A stretch of DNA of 64,000 nt from Zoogloeaceae bacterium (GTDB taxonomy: Bacteria > Pseudomonadota > Gammaproteobacteria > Burkholderiales > Rhodocyclaceae): NCBI GenBank assembly GCA_031256795.1, contig JAIRPW010000043.1, positions 43,533-107,532 on the forward strand. Reading direction: 5' to 3'. A program made the position numbers and the translations under genes. Positions 39,218 to 48,279 of the stretch are shown here, piece after piece. The notes below the pieces were generated by a model, which had not been told where the DNA came from, did no database searches, and saw only the letters and a list, made by a program, of their open reading frames with translations. The stretch's first letter is position 1. Every line of letters begins with the position of its first letter.

Positions 39218-39736
39218 ATGTCCTTCATTAGCCTAGAAGCGTCTATTCCTCTGACGGGATTGAGCCGTCGCACCTTGTGGAGGCGTATTGCCGACGGCAC
39301 ATTGCGCAAGCTGGAAAATGACGGGCAGGAAGAAGAAGGGCGCGAGGAATTTTCCTCGCGGGAAGGATCTCCGCGTGCCTTGTTGTCGCTTTCTCGCGTG
39401 CTGGAGCTGGCGGGGTTGCGTCTGGATGAGAAAACCTCGGAGCGTTTGCTGGCGGCGGATCGCGGCAACGCGGAAGAACAGCTTTTTATGGGACAGTATT
39501 TTTACGCGCAGGAGCGCTACGCGCTGGCGGTCTATTGGTTTCAGCTCGCCGCCGCGCGCGGTAGCGCGGACGCCATGCACTGTTTGGGGAAATGTTACGC
39601 ATTCGGGCACGGCGCGGAAAAAAACGAAGAATTGGCATGGATGTGGGTGGCCAAAGCGGCGGCGCACGAGCATGTCATTGCGCAACGGCAAATGCGGGAG
39701 CTTCTGGAGCAGCAGGCGCTTACGCCTGAAAAATAA
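39218..39736 (+). CDS. Sel1-repeat protein with HTH-like N-terminus
   Basis: A 172-residue protein. Residues 1-35 (SFISLEASIPLTGLSRRTLW, RRIADGTLRKL) look like a MerR/excisionase-type helix-turn-helix. Two Sel1 repeats fill about 80-155 (EEQLFMGQYFYAQERYALAV; DAMHCLGKCYAFGHGAEKNE). No signal peptide, so cytoplasmic. Sel1 repeats mediate protein-protein contacts; a DNA-binding adaptor role is only a guess. It follows the degenerate REC-GGDEF gene by 49 bases and may share its transcript. Confidence 0.65.
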   Translation: MSFISLEASIPLTGLSRRTLWRRIADGTLRKLENDGQEEEGREEFSSREGSPRALLSLSRVLELAGLRLDEKTSERLLAADRGNAEEQLFMGQYFYAQERYALAVYWFQLAAARGSADAMHCLGKCYAFGHGAEKNEELAWMWVAKAAAHEHVIAQRQMRELLEQQALTPEK

Positions 39737-40057
39737 TCTGAGCGCTGTCAACGGAAAATCCGCCGCGTTTCCTTCCTGGTTATTTTCGGAATGACGCTGT
39801 GCGGCAAAAGGCTTTCTTCTGAAAGTTATATACGCGATCCGCGAATTCCGCGATGGGAAAGCGCGCGGCGGAAGCGCCGGAAGCGAAAATAACGACGTCA
39901 CCCGTATGCCGATTTCGACATTCGGAAAACGCTTGCAGAGGATAACAGGCATGCATGGCGGCGAGGCGAGGCAAAATGGCGGTAGAATTCTCGCGTTTTG
40001 CGCCTGATTTTGGTGGATGCGCCGGGTTATCGGAATTTTTCAGAGAAAAGGTTTTTT
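39737..40057. other. Intergenic region with a possible gene relic and the rmlA promoter
   Basis: No intact gene. On the minus strand 39830-39974 one frame is protein-like (see the separate relic entry). The stretch just before rmlA holds AGAGAAAAGG as its ribosome-binding site and TAGAAT (39985-39990) as a possible -10 element. Nothing else was recognised. Confidence 0.5.
39832..39974 (-). pseudogene. Possible relic of an LPS-core-type gene start
   Basis: The minus-strand frame from 39974 reads HACYPLQAFSECRNRH and then GDVVIFASGASAARFPIAEF before losing resemblance to protein and ending at TAA 39780. The FASGxSAxxFPI segment resembles the N-terminus of LPS-core Kdo transferase-like (WaaZ-type) proteins. 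The rest of such a protein (over 200 residues) is missing. The neighbours rmlA and rmlC are also surface polysaccharide genes. Family recall only, so low confidence. Confidence 0.3.
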
Positions 40058-40948
40058 ATGCGCAAAGGCATTATTTTGGCCGGCGGGTCCGGAACCCGGC
40101 TGTATCCGGCAACGCTGGCGGTATCTAAACAGTTACTGCCCATTTTCGATAAGCCGATGATTTACTATCCGCTTTCGGCTTTGCTGCTGGCGGGGATACG
40201 GGACATTCTGATTATTTCCACTCCGCAGGATACGCCGCGTTTTGAGTGTCTGCTGGGCAGCGGCAGCCAATGGGGAATGCGTTTTTCTTACGCCATACAG
40301 CCGCGTCCGGAAGGTCTGGCGCAGGCTTTTTTGATCGGCGAATCTTTTCTGGAGGGCAATTCTTCCGCGCTGGTGCTGGGCGATAATATTTTTTATGGAG
40401 ACAAATTTCATCGCTTGCTGAGCGTCGCCGCCGCGCGTGAGGAAGGCGCCAGTGTTTTTGCCTATCATGTGCAAGATCCGGAACGGTATGGCGTCGTGGC
40501 TTTTGACACGGCGGGACGCGCGACCCATATTGAGGAAAAACCGCGCGTACCGCGTTCAAATTACGCCGTAACCGGTCTTTATTTTTATGATCAAAACGTC
40601 GTGGAAATCGCGCGTTCTATCCGTCCGTCCGCACGGGGGGAGCTGGAGATTACGGATGTGAACCTCCGCTATCTGGAAATGGGGCAGTTGCATGTTGAAA
40701 CCATGGGGCGCGGATACGCCTGGCTGGATACCGGCACACATGAGTCCATGCTGGACGCGAGCCAGTTTGTCGCTACGGTGGAACGGCGGCAGGGGCTGAA
40801 AATCGCCGCACCGGAAGAATTGGTCTGGCGGCAAGGCTGGATTGATGACGCGCAGCTAGCGGCGCTTGCGAAACCTTTGGCCAAAAACGCCTACGGGCAG
40901 TATTTGCTGAGTTTGTTGCAAGACAAGGACGCGCGCCATGCAGCGTGA
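40058..40948 (+). CDS. rmlA: Glucose-1-phosphate thymidylyltransferase
   Basis: First step of dTDP-L-rhamnose synthesis: dTTP plus glucose-1-phosphate to dTDP-glucose. The 296-residue protein opens with the nucleotide-binding loop [20 protein letters not shown] and [26 protein letters not shown] and [15 protein letters not shown] follow. ATG 40058 is preceded by AGAGAAAAGG; an upstream in-frame start at 39998 gives an unlikely extension. Its end overlaps rmlC by 11 bases. rmlB and rmlD are not in the window. Confidence 0.96.
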   Translation: MRKGIILAGGSGTRLYPATLAVSKQLLPIFDKPMIYYPLSALLLAGIRDILIISTPQDTPRFECLLGSGSQWGMRFSYAIQPRPEGLAQAFLIGESFLEGNSSALVLGDNIFYGDKFHRLLSVAAAREEGASVFAYHVQDPERYGVVAFDTAGRATHIEEKPRVPRSNYAVTGLYFYDQNVVEIARSIRPSARGELEITDVNLRYLEMGQLHVETMGRGYAWLDTGTHESMLDASQFVATVERRQGLKIAAPEELVWRQGWIDDAQLAALAKPLAKNAYGQYLLSLLQDKDARHAA

Positions 40949-41489
40949 AGATTTTTCTTTGCCGGACGCGATGCTTTTCGCGCCGCGCGTTTTCGGCGAC
41001 GAACGCGGATTTTTCTTTGAGAGTTTCAACGAACGCGCCATGAGGTCACTGGGGCTGCCAGAGGCGCGCTTTGTGCAGGACAACCATTCCAAGAGCAGCC
41101 GCCATGTATTGCGCGGTCTGCATTATCAAATCAGGCAGCCGCAGGGAAAACTGGTGCGGGTAGTTGCGGGCGAAGTGTTTGACGTGGCGGTTGATCTGCG
41201 TCGTTCCTCGCCTTCTTTCGGGCGCTGGGCAGGCGCGACGCTTTCGGCGGAAAACAAACGTTTGCTCTGGATCCCGCCAGGATTCGCGCATGGGTTTTTG
41301 TGCCTTTCGGAAACGGCGGAGTTTCTCTATAAAACAACGGACTACTACGCTCCAGAATACGAGCGGAGCATCCTGTGGAATGATTCGGAGATTGGCGTCA
41401 AATGGCCGCTGCCAGAGGGTGTAACGCCAATTTTGTCCGCCAAAGATCAATTGGGCAAGCCGCTTTCCGGGGCGGAAATTTTTGATTGA
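40938..41489 (+). CDS. rmlC: dTDP-4-dehydrorhamnose 3,5-epimerase
   Basis: Third step of dTDP-L-rhamnose synthesis. The 183-residue cupin shows [35 protein letters not shown] with the catalytic His, and [16 protein letters not shown]. It overlaps the end of rmlA and must be co-translated with it. rmlB and rmlD, the second and fourth steps, must lie elsewhere if rhamnose is made. Confidence 0.95.
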   Translation: MQREDFSLPDAMLFAPRVFGDERGFFFESFNERAMRSLGLPEARFVQDNHSKSSRHVLRGLHYQIRQPQGKLVRVVAGEVFDVAVDLRRSSPSFGRWAGATLSAENKRLLWIPPGFAHGFLCLSETAEFLYKTTDYYAPEYERSILWNDSEIGVKWPLPEGVTPILSAKDQLGKPLSGAEIFD

Positions 41490-41517
41490 ACAGGAAATCG
41501 GCTGGATTTGACAAAAT

Positions 41518-42345
41518 ATGGCAATTTACGCGATAGGCGATATTCAGGGCTGCTTTGATGAATTTTTACGTTTACTGGACAAGTGCGCCTTTGATCCAAA
41601 ACAGGATCAGCTATGGCTAACGGGCGATCTGGTTAACCGCGGCCCGCGCTCTCTTGACGCCTTGCGTTACGTGAAATCTCTGGGCGAATCGGCAATTACG
41701 GTTCTGGGCAATCATGATTTGTACCTGCTCATGATTGCGTATGTCTCAGGCGCGCGGCGCGCGAAGGATGACACCCTGCGGGAAATTATGGACGCCCCGG
41801 ATCGGGAAGAGTTGCTAACATGGCTGCGGCATTGTCCGCTATGCCATACAGAAGACGTGTATTGCCTGGTTCACGCGGGATTGCTGCCGCGCTGGAGCGT
41901 GAAGAAAGCGAGAGCGCTGGCTGCGGAAGTAGAAGGGCGTCTGCGCGGAGAGGATTTTCGGGAATTTCTGGGCATGCTGTGGGGCAGCAAGCCCAATACC
42001 TGGTCTGAAGATTTAACGGGCATAGATCGCCTGCGGGTAATTGTCAACGCCATGACTAGGATGCGTTTTTGCACGGCAAAAGGCGCTATGGAATTTTCTG
42101 CCAAGGGGCCTCCTGAATTTGCGCCGGATGGTTTTTTGCCGTGGTTTGACGCTCCAGAGCGCAAGAGCGTCCGGCAAGTTTTGGTAGTGGGGCACTGGTC
42201 GGCATTGGGGTTAAAGATAACGCCGAATCTTCTCGCGCTGGATACCGGATGCCTTTGGGGCGGAGCGCTCACAGCGGTGCGTTTGCAGGATCGCGCGGTC
42301 TTTCAGGTTGAGGGCGCGAAAACCCGCGTTTCCGCCAAAAAATAA
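41518..42345 (+). CDS. apaH: Bis(5'-nucleosyl)-tetraphosphatase (symmetrical)
   Basis: Splits Ap4A into two ADP and removes Np4 caps from RNA. The 275-residue metallophosphatase has DIQGCFDEFLRLLDK, WLTGDLVNRGPRSLDALRYV and VLGNHDLYLL, the metal-binding motifs of ApaH, and the late LALDTGCLWGGALTAVRL. No ribosome-binding site is obvious before ATG 41518. It follows rmlC by 28 bases. The ksgA neighbour known from E. coli is absent. It converges on leuA. Confidence 0.95.
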   Translation: MAIYAIGDIQGCFDEFLRLLDKCAFDPKQDQLWLTGDLVNRGPRSLDALRYVKSLGESAITVLGNHDLYLLMIAYVSGARRAKDDTLREIMDAPDREELLTWLRHCPLCHTEDVYCLVHAGLLPRWSVKKARALAAEVEGRLRGEDFREFLGMLWGSKPNTWSEDLTGIDRLRVIVNAMTRMRFCTAKGAMEFSAKGPPEFAPDGFLPWFDAPERKSVRQVLVVGHWSALGLKITPNLLALDTGCLWGGALTAVRLQDRAVFQVEGAKTRVSAKK

Positions 42346-42364
42346 GCGGCGTTAACTTTTTGCG

Positions 42365-44047
42365 CTAGCTTTTTTCTCTCAGGCAGCGGTTAACGCCGCC
42401 AATCAGCGCCTTGATTGACGCGGTAACGATGTTTTCGTCTATGCCGACGCCGTAATGGACGCCTTTCTGTCCATCCACGCCGATTTCCATAAAGGCGACG
42501 GCGCGCGCTTTGCTTTCTGCCCCGGTTGTCATTGCGCGTTCTTCAAAACTTAAAATACGCGCGGACAACCCAAAGGCGGAAAGCGCTGCTTTTGCTGCGT
42601 CAATAGGTCCGTTTCCTGTTCCAGACAAAACGCGGGCATATCCCGCCCACTCTACGCTCAGCGTAAGGATTTCTCCGCTTTCCGCCAGTGCGTGTTCCCG
42701 ATAACGAAGCCGGTCATTGTTGTCGCCCAGGTAATTTTTCTCAAAAAGCCACCAGAGCGTTTCCGCTGTAATTTCGCCGCCTGTGGCGTCTGCATATCGC
42801 TGCGCGACTCCGGAAAATTCTATTTGCAAACGCCGAGGCAAAACCAATCCATGCGCCTGTTCCATGAGAAAGGCGACTCCGCCTTTTCCGGATTGGCTAT
42901 TGACGCGAATCAGCGCATCGTAGCCGCGTCCGACGTCCGCCGGATCAATCGGCAGATAGGGAACTTCCCAGAAAGCGCTTGCGGACATGTCATTGCTGGC
43001 GCGCGCGCCCAGCCCTTTTTTGATAGCGTCTTGATGCGACCCGGAAAACGCGGTGAACACGAGGTCTCCCGCATAAGGATGGCGTGGCGGAATGGACAAT
43101 CCTGTGCATTCCTCATATAAACGCGCAATATGCGGGAGATCGGAAAAATCAAGCTCCGGGTCAATGCCTTGCGTATGGAGATTGAGCGCGAGCGTGAGCA
43201 AGTCCGCGTTTCCAGTGCGTTCCCCGTTCCCGAAAAGGCAGCCCTCCACGCGCTCGCCGCCGGCCAGAAGTCCCAATTCCGCCGCGGCGATCGCCGTACC
43301 CCGATCATTGTGTGTGTGCAGACTCAAAATAACGCTGTCACGACGGGCAATCCGGGTGTGCATCCATTCAATCTGATCCGCGTAAATGTTGGGGGTGGAC
43401 GCCTCAACTGTAGCGGGGAGATTGAGAATAACCGGGCGATCCGCTCCGGTGTCCCAGGCCTCTGTAACGGCGTCACAAATTTCCAGCGCAAAGGGCAGTT
43501 CTGTCGTGGTGAAGTGTTCCGGGCTATATTCCAGTGTCACTTGAGTTTCTGGGATTTTATCGGCCTCTTCCTTCATTTGCCGCACGGCGGCAAGCGTCAT
43601 GCGGATGAGTTCATTTTTGCTGATACGGAAAACCTGTTTCCGAAAAACAGGAGAAGTCGCGGTATAAAGATGCGTAATGACGGATTTCGCGCCGCGAATT
43701 GCCGCGAAAGTGCGCGTAATGAGATCAGAACGCGCCTGAGTCAGCACTTGCAAAGTCACGTCATCTGGAACCAGGCGGTTTTCAATCAGACTCCGGGTCA
43801 GGGAAAAATCCGTGTCTGAAGCGGCGGGAAAGGCGATTTCGATTTCCTTGAATCCAATGGCGCAAAGCATCGCAAAGAAGCGCATTTTTTTCTCTGGATT
43901 CATTGGCTCAAAAAGCGCTTGATTTCCGTCGCGCAAATCCGTACTCATCCAAATGGGCGCGCGGGCGAGGTGTTTCTCTGGCCAGTGGCGCCGAGGCAAT
44001 GCGGGTGAAGAGGCGGGGCGATATTTTGTAGTGGCGGACGCGCGCAT
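42365..44047 (-). CDS. leuA: 2-isopropylmalate synthase (long form)
   Basis: First committed step of leucine synthesis: acetyl-CoA plus 2-oxoisovalerate to 2-isopropylmalate. The 560-residue protein belongs to the longer LeuA form. Catalytic parts are APIWMSTDLRDGNQALFEPM, LSLHTHNDRGTAIAAAELG and VEGCLFGNGERTGNADLLTL; the C-terminal regulatory domain should bind leucine for feedback inhibition. AAGGAAG precedes ATG 44047. It is divergent from an Lrp-family gene across a 151-base AT-rich gap. Confidence 0.96.
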   Translation of the reverse strand: MRASATTKYRPASSPALPRRHWPEKHLARAPIWMSTDLRDGNQALFEPMNPEKKMRFFAMLCAIGFKEIEIAFPAASDTDFSLTRSLIENRLVPDDVTLQVLTQARSDLITRTFAAIRGAKSVITHLYTATSPVFRKQVFRISKNELIRMTLAAVRQMKEEADKIPETQVTLEYSPEHFTTTELPFALEICDAVTEAWDTGADRPVILNLPATVEASTPNIYADQIEWMHTRIARRDSVILSLHTHNDRGTAIAAAELGLLAGGERVEGCLFGNGERTGNADLLTLALNLHTQGIDPELDFSDLPHIARLYEECTGLSIPPRHPYAGDLVFTAFSGSHQDAIKKGLGARASNDMSASAFWEVPYLPIDPADVGRGYDALIRVNSQSGKGGVAFLMEQAHGLVLPRRLQIEFSGVAQRYADATGGEITAETLWWLFEKNYLGDNNDRLRYREHALAESGEILTLSVEWAGYARVLSGTGNGPIDAAKAALSAFGLSARILSFEERAMTTGAESKARAVAFMEIGVDGQKGVHYGVGIDENIVTASIKALIGGVNRCLREKS

Positions 44048-44170
44048 TTTTCTTCCTTAATCAATGAAAAGACATGCAAAATGCTAAAGAAAAATACCGG
44101 AAATGTGCTTGCGTTTTTAAGGAGTAAAAGCGTATATTTCTTGCATTTATTGCGTTATTTGTTTAATTTT

Positions 44171-44184
44171 GCAATTAAAATTGC
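44171..44184. promoter_or_regulatory. Palindrome in the leuA/lrp gap, candidate Lrp operator
   Basis: GCAATT-AA-AATTGC is a perfect palindrome 15 bases before the lrp start codon, within an AT-rich gap of 151 bases shared with leuA. Its place suits autorepression of lrp. The rest of the gap has a -10-like TATACG for leuA (minus strand, about 44130) and nothing resembling a leader peptide. Confidence 0.45.
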
Positions 44185-44198
44185 CAAAAGAGGTAAAA

Positions 44199-44669
44199 AT
44201 GAGAAATATTGAACTGGATCGTTATGATTTGGGCATTCTGAACGTTCTGCAGAGGGAAGGGCGGATCAGCAATCAGGATTTAGCCGAACGGGTTGGGCTT
44301 ACCCCCGCGCCCTGCTTACGCCGAGTGCGGGTACTGGAAGAATCCGGGATTATCCGCGCCTATCGCGCTTTGCTGGATGCGCGGAAACTGGGGCTTTCCC
44401 TGACGGCGATTTTGCATATTTCCATGGACGCGCACACACCAGAGCGTTTCGCGTGTTTTGAGGAAGAAGTTGCGCAAATGCCAGAAGTCATTGAGTGCTT
44501 GCTGATCGCGGGACAAGAAGCGGATTACCAGCTCAAAATCGCGGTGGCGGATATGGACGCCTATCGCGCACTGCTTTTGGACCGCGTTACGCGCATTCCC
44601 GGTGTGAGCGGTGTGCGTAGCAGTTTTGTGCTGCGCAAAGTAATTGATGAGACCGCGTTACCGCTCTAA
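44199..44669 (+). CDS. Lrp/AsnC-family transcriptional regulator
   Basis: A 156-residue regulator: N-terminal helix-turn-helix (LDRYDLGILNVLQREGRISN, RVGLTPAPCLRRVRVLEESG) and a C-terminal RAM ligand-binding domain (ECLLIAGQEADYQLKIAVAD, RIPGVSGVRSSFVLRKV). ATG 44199 follows AAGAGGT; an open frame reaches 44169. It is divergent from leuA, and the shared gap holds a palindrome, so control of leuA and of itself by a branched-chain amino acid is likely. It could be global Lrp or a local paralogue; sequence alone does not decide. Confidence 0.88.
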   Translation: MRNIELDRYDLGILNVLQREGRISNQDLAERVGLTPAPCLRRVRVLEESGIIRAYRALLDARKLGLSLTAILHISMDAHTPERFACFEEEVAQMPEVIECLLIAGQEADYQLKIAVADMDAYRALLLDRVTRIPGVSGVRSSFVLRKVIDETALPL

Positions 44670-44685
44670 AAACGGAAAATCCGGA

Positions 44686-45231
44686 TTAGCGTGATTCGGC
44701 CTCGACGCTATGCTGACGCATGGCTTCGCGTAATTTGTCCCGCAGAACCGCCCGTTCCTGTTCGGAAAGACTCTTCCAATAGACGCGGTAGGCGTGACGC
44801 CACTCCCGTTCTTCATCAGAGAACGGATCTGTTGTATGGCGTGGAGCATGTTTTGCGGCGCCTGCGCTTTTCTCTTTTTTCCGCGCCTGGGAAAGCGTGA
44901 TGAAACGCGCTTGCTCTTCTGCGGAAAGCCGCTGCCAGGTACTGCGCATTTGTTGGCGCAAAACGTCGTATTCCTCGGCAGAAAGCGGTTGACAGGATTT
45001 TCCCCGATGTTTTTCCCGGTCTTTTTCATGCGGGAATTCTTTTTTGCGATGGAAGAAGCAAAGAGAGTCTGGCCGTTGTCTTTGCAATCCCTCCTGGGAG
45101 ATCGCGTCTGTATTTTCCGCAGAGAGCGCTTCGGGAAAACGACAAGAGACGGCAAGAAAAAGCGCGATCGTTCCCATCACAAGCAACGCGCGCGGTTTTG
45201 GCGAACCAAAAAAGAAGGAAAGGGGATTCAT
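44686..45231 (-). CDS. DUF3106 family exported protein
   Basis: A 181-residue protein with a signal peptide or N-terminal anchor (PRALLVMGTIALFLAVSC, about 12-30). The mature part is very rich in Arg, Lys, Glu and Gln and has repeats of the DUF3106 type (LSAEEYDVLRQQMRSTWQRL, LSAEEQARFITLSQARK). Function unknown; the family is mostly betaproteobacterial. ATG 45231 is chosen to put the hydrophobic segment at the terminus; an upstream open frame to 45417 looks non-coding. It converges on the lrp gene. Confidence 0.7.
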   Translation of the reverse strand: MNPLSFFFGSPKPRALLVMGTIALFLAVSCRFPEALSAENTDAISQEGLQRQRPDSLCFFHRKKEFPHEKDREKHRGKSCQPLSAEEYDVLRQQMRSTWQRLSAEEQARFITLSQARKKEKSAGAAKHAPRHTTDPFSDEEREWRHAYRVYWKSLSEQERAVLRDKLREAMRQHSVEAESR

Positions 45232-45519
45232 GGAGATGGGCGGGAAGAATGTACTATAAGTCTTGCTACCATGAAAAATCGTGATCGGAAACGGCGGAGC
45301 GAAATACCGGGAACTGCGTATGCTTTTCGGGCAGCGGCGCTTTCGTCTGACGTATTTTGCGCAAAATTCTACGCATTTGGCGATTTTGCGCCGTCTTTTT
45401 TTGAGAAAACGTTGCATCTTTGTAACAATATGTTTCTAGAATACATTGCTAAATATGCCAAGGGAAATATTTGGGTAAAATGAGCCAATGCAACGCAACA
45501 GCCGACTTCAAAGACTGAC
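45232..45519. promoter_or_regulatory. Divergent control region before the OmpR-like gene
   Basis: An AT-rich gap of 288 bases between DUF3106 and the OmpR-like gene, with no gene. TAAAAT at 45476-45481 is a possible -10 about 38 bases before the OmpR start. TTTGTAACAATATG and CTAGAATACATTGC around 45419-45450 could hold further promoter or regulator elements; no repeat was resolved. Confidence 0.35.
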
Positions 45520-46260
45520 ATGAGCAAACCTAAAAAGACACAAGATCGATCCCGTAAACTTTTAGTGGTTGACGATGACACCCGCACGCGCGATTTGCTA
45601 CAGCGCTACCTTGGGGATCAGGGATACGAGGTTCGCACGGTTTCAAACGCGGAACAGATGGACAAATTGCTTGCGCGCGAGTTTTTTGATTTGCTGATTC
45701 TTGACCTGATGTTGCCGGGAGAAGATGGCCTTTCCATTTGCCGGAGGCTGCGCGCTCAACCCACGCATTTGCCGATCATCATGTTGACCGCTCGCGGCGA
45801 GGATGTGGATCGCATTGTCGGTTTGGAAATGGGCGCGGATGACTATTTACCTAAACCTTTCAATCCACGCGAGCTGCTGGCGCGGATTCAGGCTGTGTTG
45901 CGGCGTGTCTGGCTGCAAGAGAACAATCTGATTCCAGAAAAACAGGGCAAAGTGCGTTTCGGCAGTATGGAAATTGATTTTGCCGCACGTACGCTTTCGC
46001 GTGCGGGTCAAACGGTTTACACCTTCACAACGGGTGAATTTTCTGTGCTGGCGCTTTTGCTTTCGCATCCCAAGCAGACGCTTTCCCGTGATCAGTTAAT
46101 GGTTCTGGCGCGTTATCGTGAGCGCGGACCTTTTGATCGCGCCATTGATGTGCAAATATCCCGTCTGCGGCGTCTGATTGAGCCGGATGTCAAGAATCCG
46201 CGCTATTTGCAAACTGTTTGGGGGAGGGGTTACATGTTTGTTCCGGATGAAGGGCTTTGA
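45520..46260 (+). CDS. ompR: OmpR-family response regulator
   Basis: A 246-residue regulator: receiver domain (acidic DDD at 18-20, phospho-acceptor Asp62 in LILDLMLPGEDG, Lys in DDYLPKPFNPREL) and a winged-helix DNA-binding domain (TTGEFSVLALLLSHPKQTLS, DVQISRLRRLIEPD, TVWGRGYMFVP). The receiver and linker are closest to OmpR of the EnvZ/OmpR pair, which controls porins in response to osmolarity. The cognate kinase follows 85 bases downstream. Confidence 0.9.
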   Translation: MSKPKKTQDRSRKLLVVDDDTRTRDLLQRYLGDQGYEVRTVSNAEQMDKLLAREFFDLLILDLMLPGEDGLSICRRLRAQPTHLPIIMLTARGEDVDRIVGLEMGADDYLPKPFNPRELLARIQAVLRRVWLQENNLIPEKQGKVRFGSMEIDFAARTLSRAGQTVYTFTTGEFSVLALLLSHPKQTLSRDQLMVLARYRERGPFDRAIDVQISRLRRLIEPDVKNPRYLQTVWGRGYMFVPDEGL

Positions 46261-46345
46261 ACAACGGGCGCGCCAGATTGTTTGGATTTAGAATAACGCG
46301 GGTAGACGAGGCAATTCTTCTGCCCGTGTTTTTTTTGTGGCTTAT

Positions 46346-47752
46346 ATGCGCGTTATGTGGATGAGCAAGCTCGCGGGCGTTTTTAGGCCGCGCTCCCTGT
46401 TCGCACATATTCTTTTTTGGGCGATGGTGTTGTTGATACTTTCCAACGCCATCTGGCTTGTCATTATCCGTTTGGCGGACGATGAACCGCGCGCGCGTCA
46501 TCTTGCGCAACTTTCCGCCAGCGCGGTCAACCTTGTACGAATGGCGCTCGTTACCGCCGCTCCTGATTTGCGTTCCGCTCTCTTACAGGAGCTTTCTGAT
46601 CGCGAGGGGATACGTCTTTTACCGCTAGATCCGCATGATGAAATTGAGCCGCTTCCGAAAAATAATCGTTTCCTGCGCGCGGTTTCCGAAGAAATTAAAG
46701 CTCTAATGGGAGAGCAATCAATCGTCTCTCTGAAAGTCAACCAAAACGCAGGATTTTGGATTAGCTTTGCTCTGGAATCTGGAGAACCAGACGATTTCTG
46801 GCTTATTTTGCCTTATGACCGGGTGCGCAGAACCGTTCCTTGGTTATGGATGGGCTGGGGAACGCTAACGGCGGTAATAACGTTTTTTATTGCCTGGCTT
46901 CTGGCTTCCCGGGTCAGCCGTCACTTGACGCGCATGGCGGACGCCGCGCGTCAGGTAGGAGAGGGGAGAAAGCCGCAGGAAATGCCCGAAACAGGGCCGA
47001 ATGAACTGCAATCGCTGGCAATGGCGTTCAATCGAATGTTGCGCGATCTTGCGCAGCATGAGCAGGAGCGCGCGGAAATCCTCGCGGGCATCTCGCATGA
47101 TTTACGTACGCCGCTGGCGCGGTTGAGGCTGGAAGCGGAGTTAAGCATCAATGATGAGTCCGCGCGTGAAGGCGTAGCCGCCGACATTATGCAGATGGAC
47201 AATATTATTGGGCAATTTTTGGAATATGCGCGCGGCGAGCAGGAAGAGGAGGCTATCAGCACGCATCCCGCCGTTTTTTTAGCCGAGGTTGTACGGCGCG
47301 CCAACGCGGCGGACGAAGAGCCGGTAGTGCTTGCGCTGGGGCAGCTTCCCGCGCTTGCGCCGTGCTTGCTAAAACCACGGTCATTGACACGCGCCCTGGA
47401 TAATTTACTGAGTAACGCGCGCAAATATGGCGCGCCCCCATTTGTTATAGGCGGTACGCTCGCAGATGGTTTTTTGAAATTGACGGTAAGCGACCGCGGC
47501 GTCGGAATTCCAGTTGCGGAGATTGAGCGGTTGAAGCGGCCTTTTACCAGACTGGAAACCGCGCGTAGCAATGTAGGCGGCACAGGACTGGGGCTTGCAA
47601 TTGTAGAGCGCATTGCCAAGGCACATGGCGGTACTTTGGAACTAATGCCCGGAGAGGACGGCATAGGCCTAATTGCGCGTTTGACGCTGCCTTATACTCC
47701 CTGTGGTAAAGGCTTTTTTTGCGCAAATACGACGGATTTTTGGCAGAACTAG
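46346..47752 (+). CDS. envZ: EnvZ-like sensor histidine kinase
   Basis: A 468-residue kinase. TM1 about 20-42 (HILFWAMVLLILSNAIWLVI), periplasmic domain about 43-165, TM2 about 166-187, HAMP, then His251 in GISHDLRTPLARLRL. The ATPase part has NLLSNARKYG, DRGVGIPVAEIERL and GGTGLGLAIVERIAKAHGG. The architecture matches EnvZ. The start is uncertain: GTG 46337 and ATG 46346, 46355 and 46361 are possible and none has a ribosome-binding site. It follows its OmpR-like partner. Confidence 0.88.
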   Translation: MRVMWMSKLAGVFRPRSLFAHILFWAMVLLILSNAIWLVIIRLADDEPRARHLAQLSASAVNLVRMALVTAAPDLRSALLQELSDREGIRLLPLDPHDEIEPLPKNNRFLRAVSEEIKALMGEQSIVSLKVNQNAGFWISFALESGEPDDFWLILPYDRVRRTVPWLWMGWGTLTAVITFFIAWLLASRVSRHLTRMADAARQVGEGRKPQEMPETGPNELQSLAMAFNRMLRDLAQHEQERAEILAGISHDLRTPLARLRLEAELSINDESAREGVAADIMQMDNIIGQFLEYARGEQEEEAISTHPAVFLAEVVRRANAADEEPVVLALGQLPALAPCLLKPRSLTRALDNLLSNARKYGAPPFVIGGTLADGFLKLTVSDRGVGIPVAEIERLKRPFTRLETARSNVGGTGLGLAIVERIAKAHGGTLELMPGEDGIGLIARLTLPYTPCGKGFFCANTTDFWQN

Positions 47753-47857
47753 TGGTTTTGCTTGCGGCACACTTTCTTTGCGGATAAGATTATCGGCTTT
47801 TCAACCTTGCCCTATCGTTTCTCGCATGACGGAGGGCTTTTCCCACAAGGAGTTTGC

Positions 47858-48274
47858 ATGCGTCATTATGAAATTGTTTTTATTGTTCACCCTGATCAGA
47901 GTGAGCAGGTCTCGGCGATGGTGGAGCGTTACCGTCTGCTTGTGACCGGACGGGGAGGGCAGGTGCATCGCCTGGAGGACTGGGGGCGGCGGCAAATGGC
48001 CTATCCGATTCAGAAGCTTCATAAGGCGCATTATGTGCTTATGAATATTGAATGTGATGGTGAAACGCTCGCAGAACTAGAACACGGGTTCAGGTTTAAC
48101 GACGCTGTTTTGCGCAGCCTTACCGTCAAGATGAAACATGCGGTAACGACCGCTTCACCGATGATGAAAGAAGAGAAATCACGTTCTCTCATTCAGTCTG
48201 CCGAGAATGAAGCAGAGGCGTCTGCGGAAGCGGAAACAGTGGCGGCAAAAGAAGCTGTGTCTGCGGTGGTTTAA
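47858..48274 (+). CDS. rpsF: 30S ribosomal protein S6
   Basis: The 138-residue S6 opens [20 protein letters not shown] and has [20 protein letters not shown], which contacts S18 and 16S rRNA. The C-terminal tail is rich in Glu and Ala, as in S6 proteins that receive glutamate residues. ATG 47858 follows ACAAGGAG; the open frame to 47762 is not used. It begins the rpsF-priB-rpsR-rplI operon. Confidence 0.97.
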   Translation: MRHYEIVFIVHPDQSEQVSAMVERYRLLVTGRGGQVHRLEDWGRRQMAYPIQKLHKAHYVLMNIECDGETLAELEHGFRFNDAVLRSLTVKMKHAVTTASPMMKEEKSRSLIQSAENEAEASAEAETVAAKEAVSAVV

Positions 48275-48279
48275 GCATT

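Noticed and set aside
42346..42399. 11-bp inverted repeat GCGGCGTTAAC / GTTAACGCCGC at the apaH-leuA convergence
   Set aside because: One arm is inside the leuA coding end and the loop is 32 bases; it could be a bidirectional terminator, but there is no good T-run and chance is possible.
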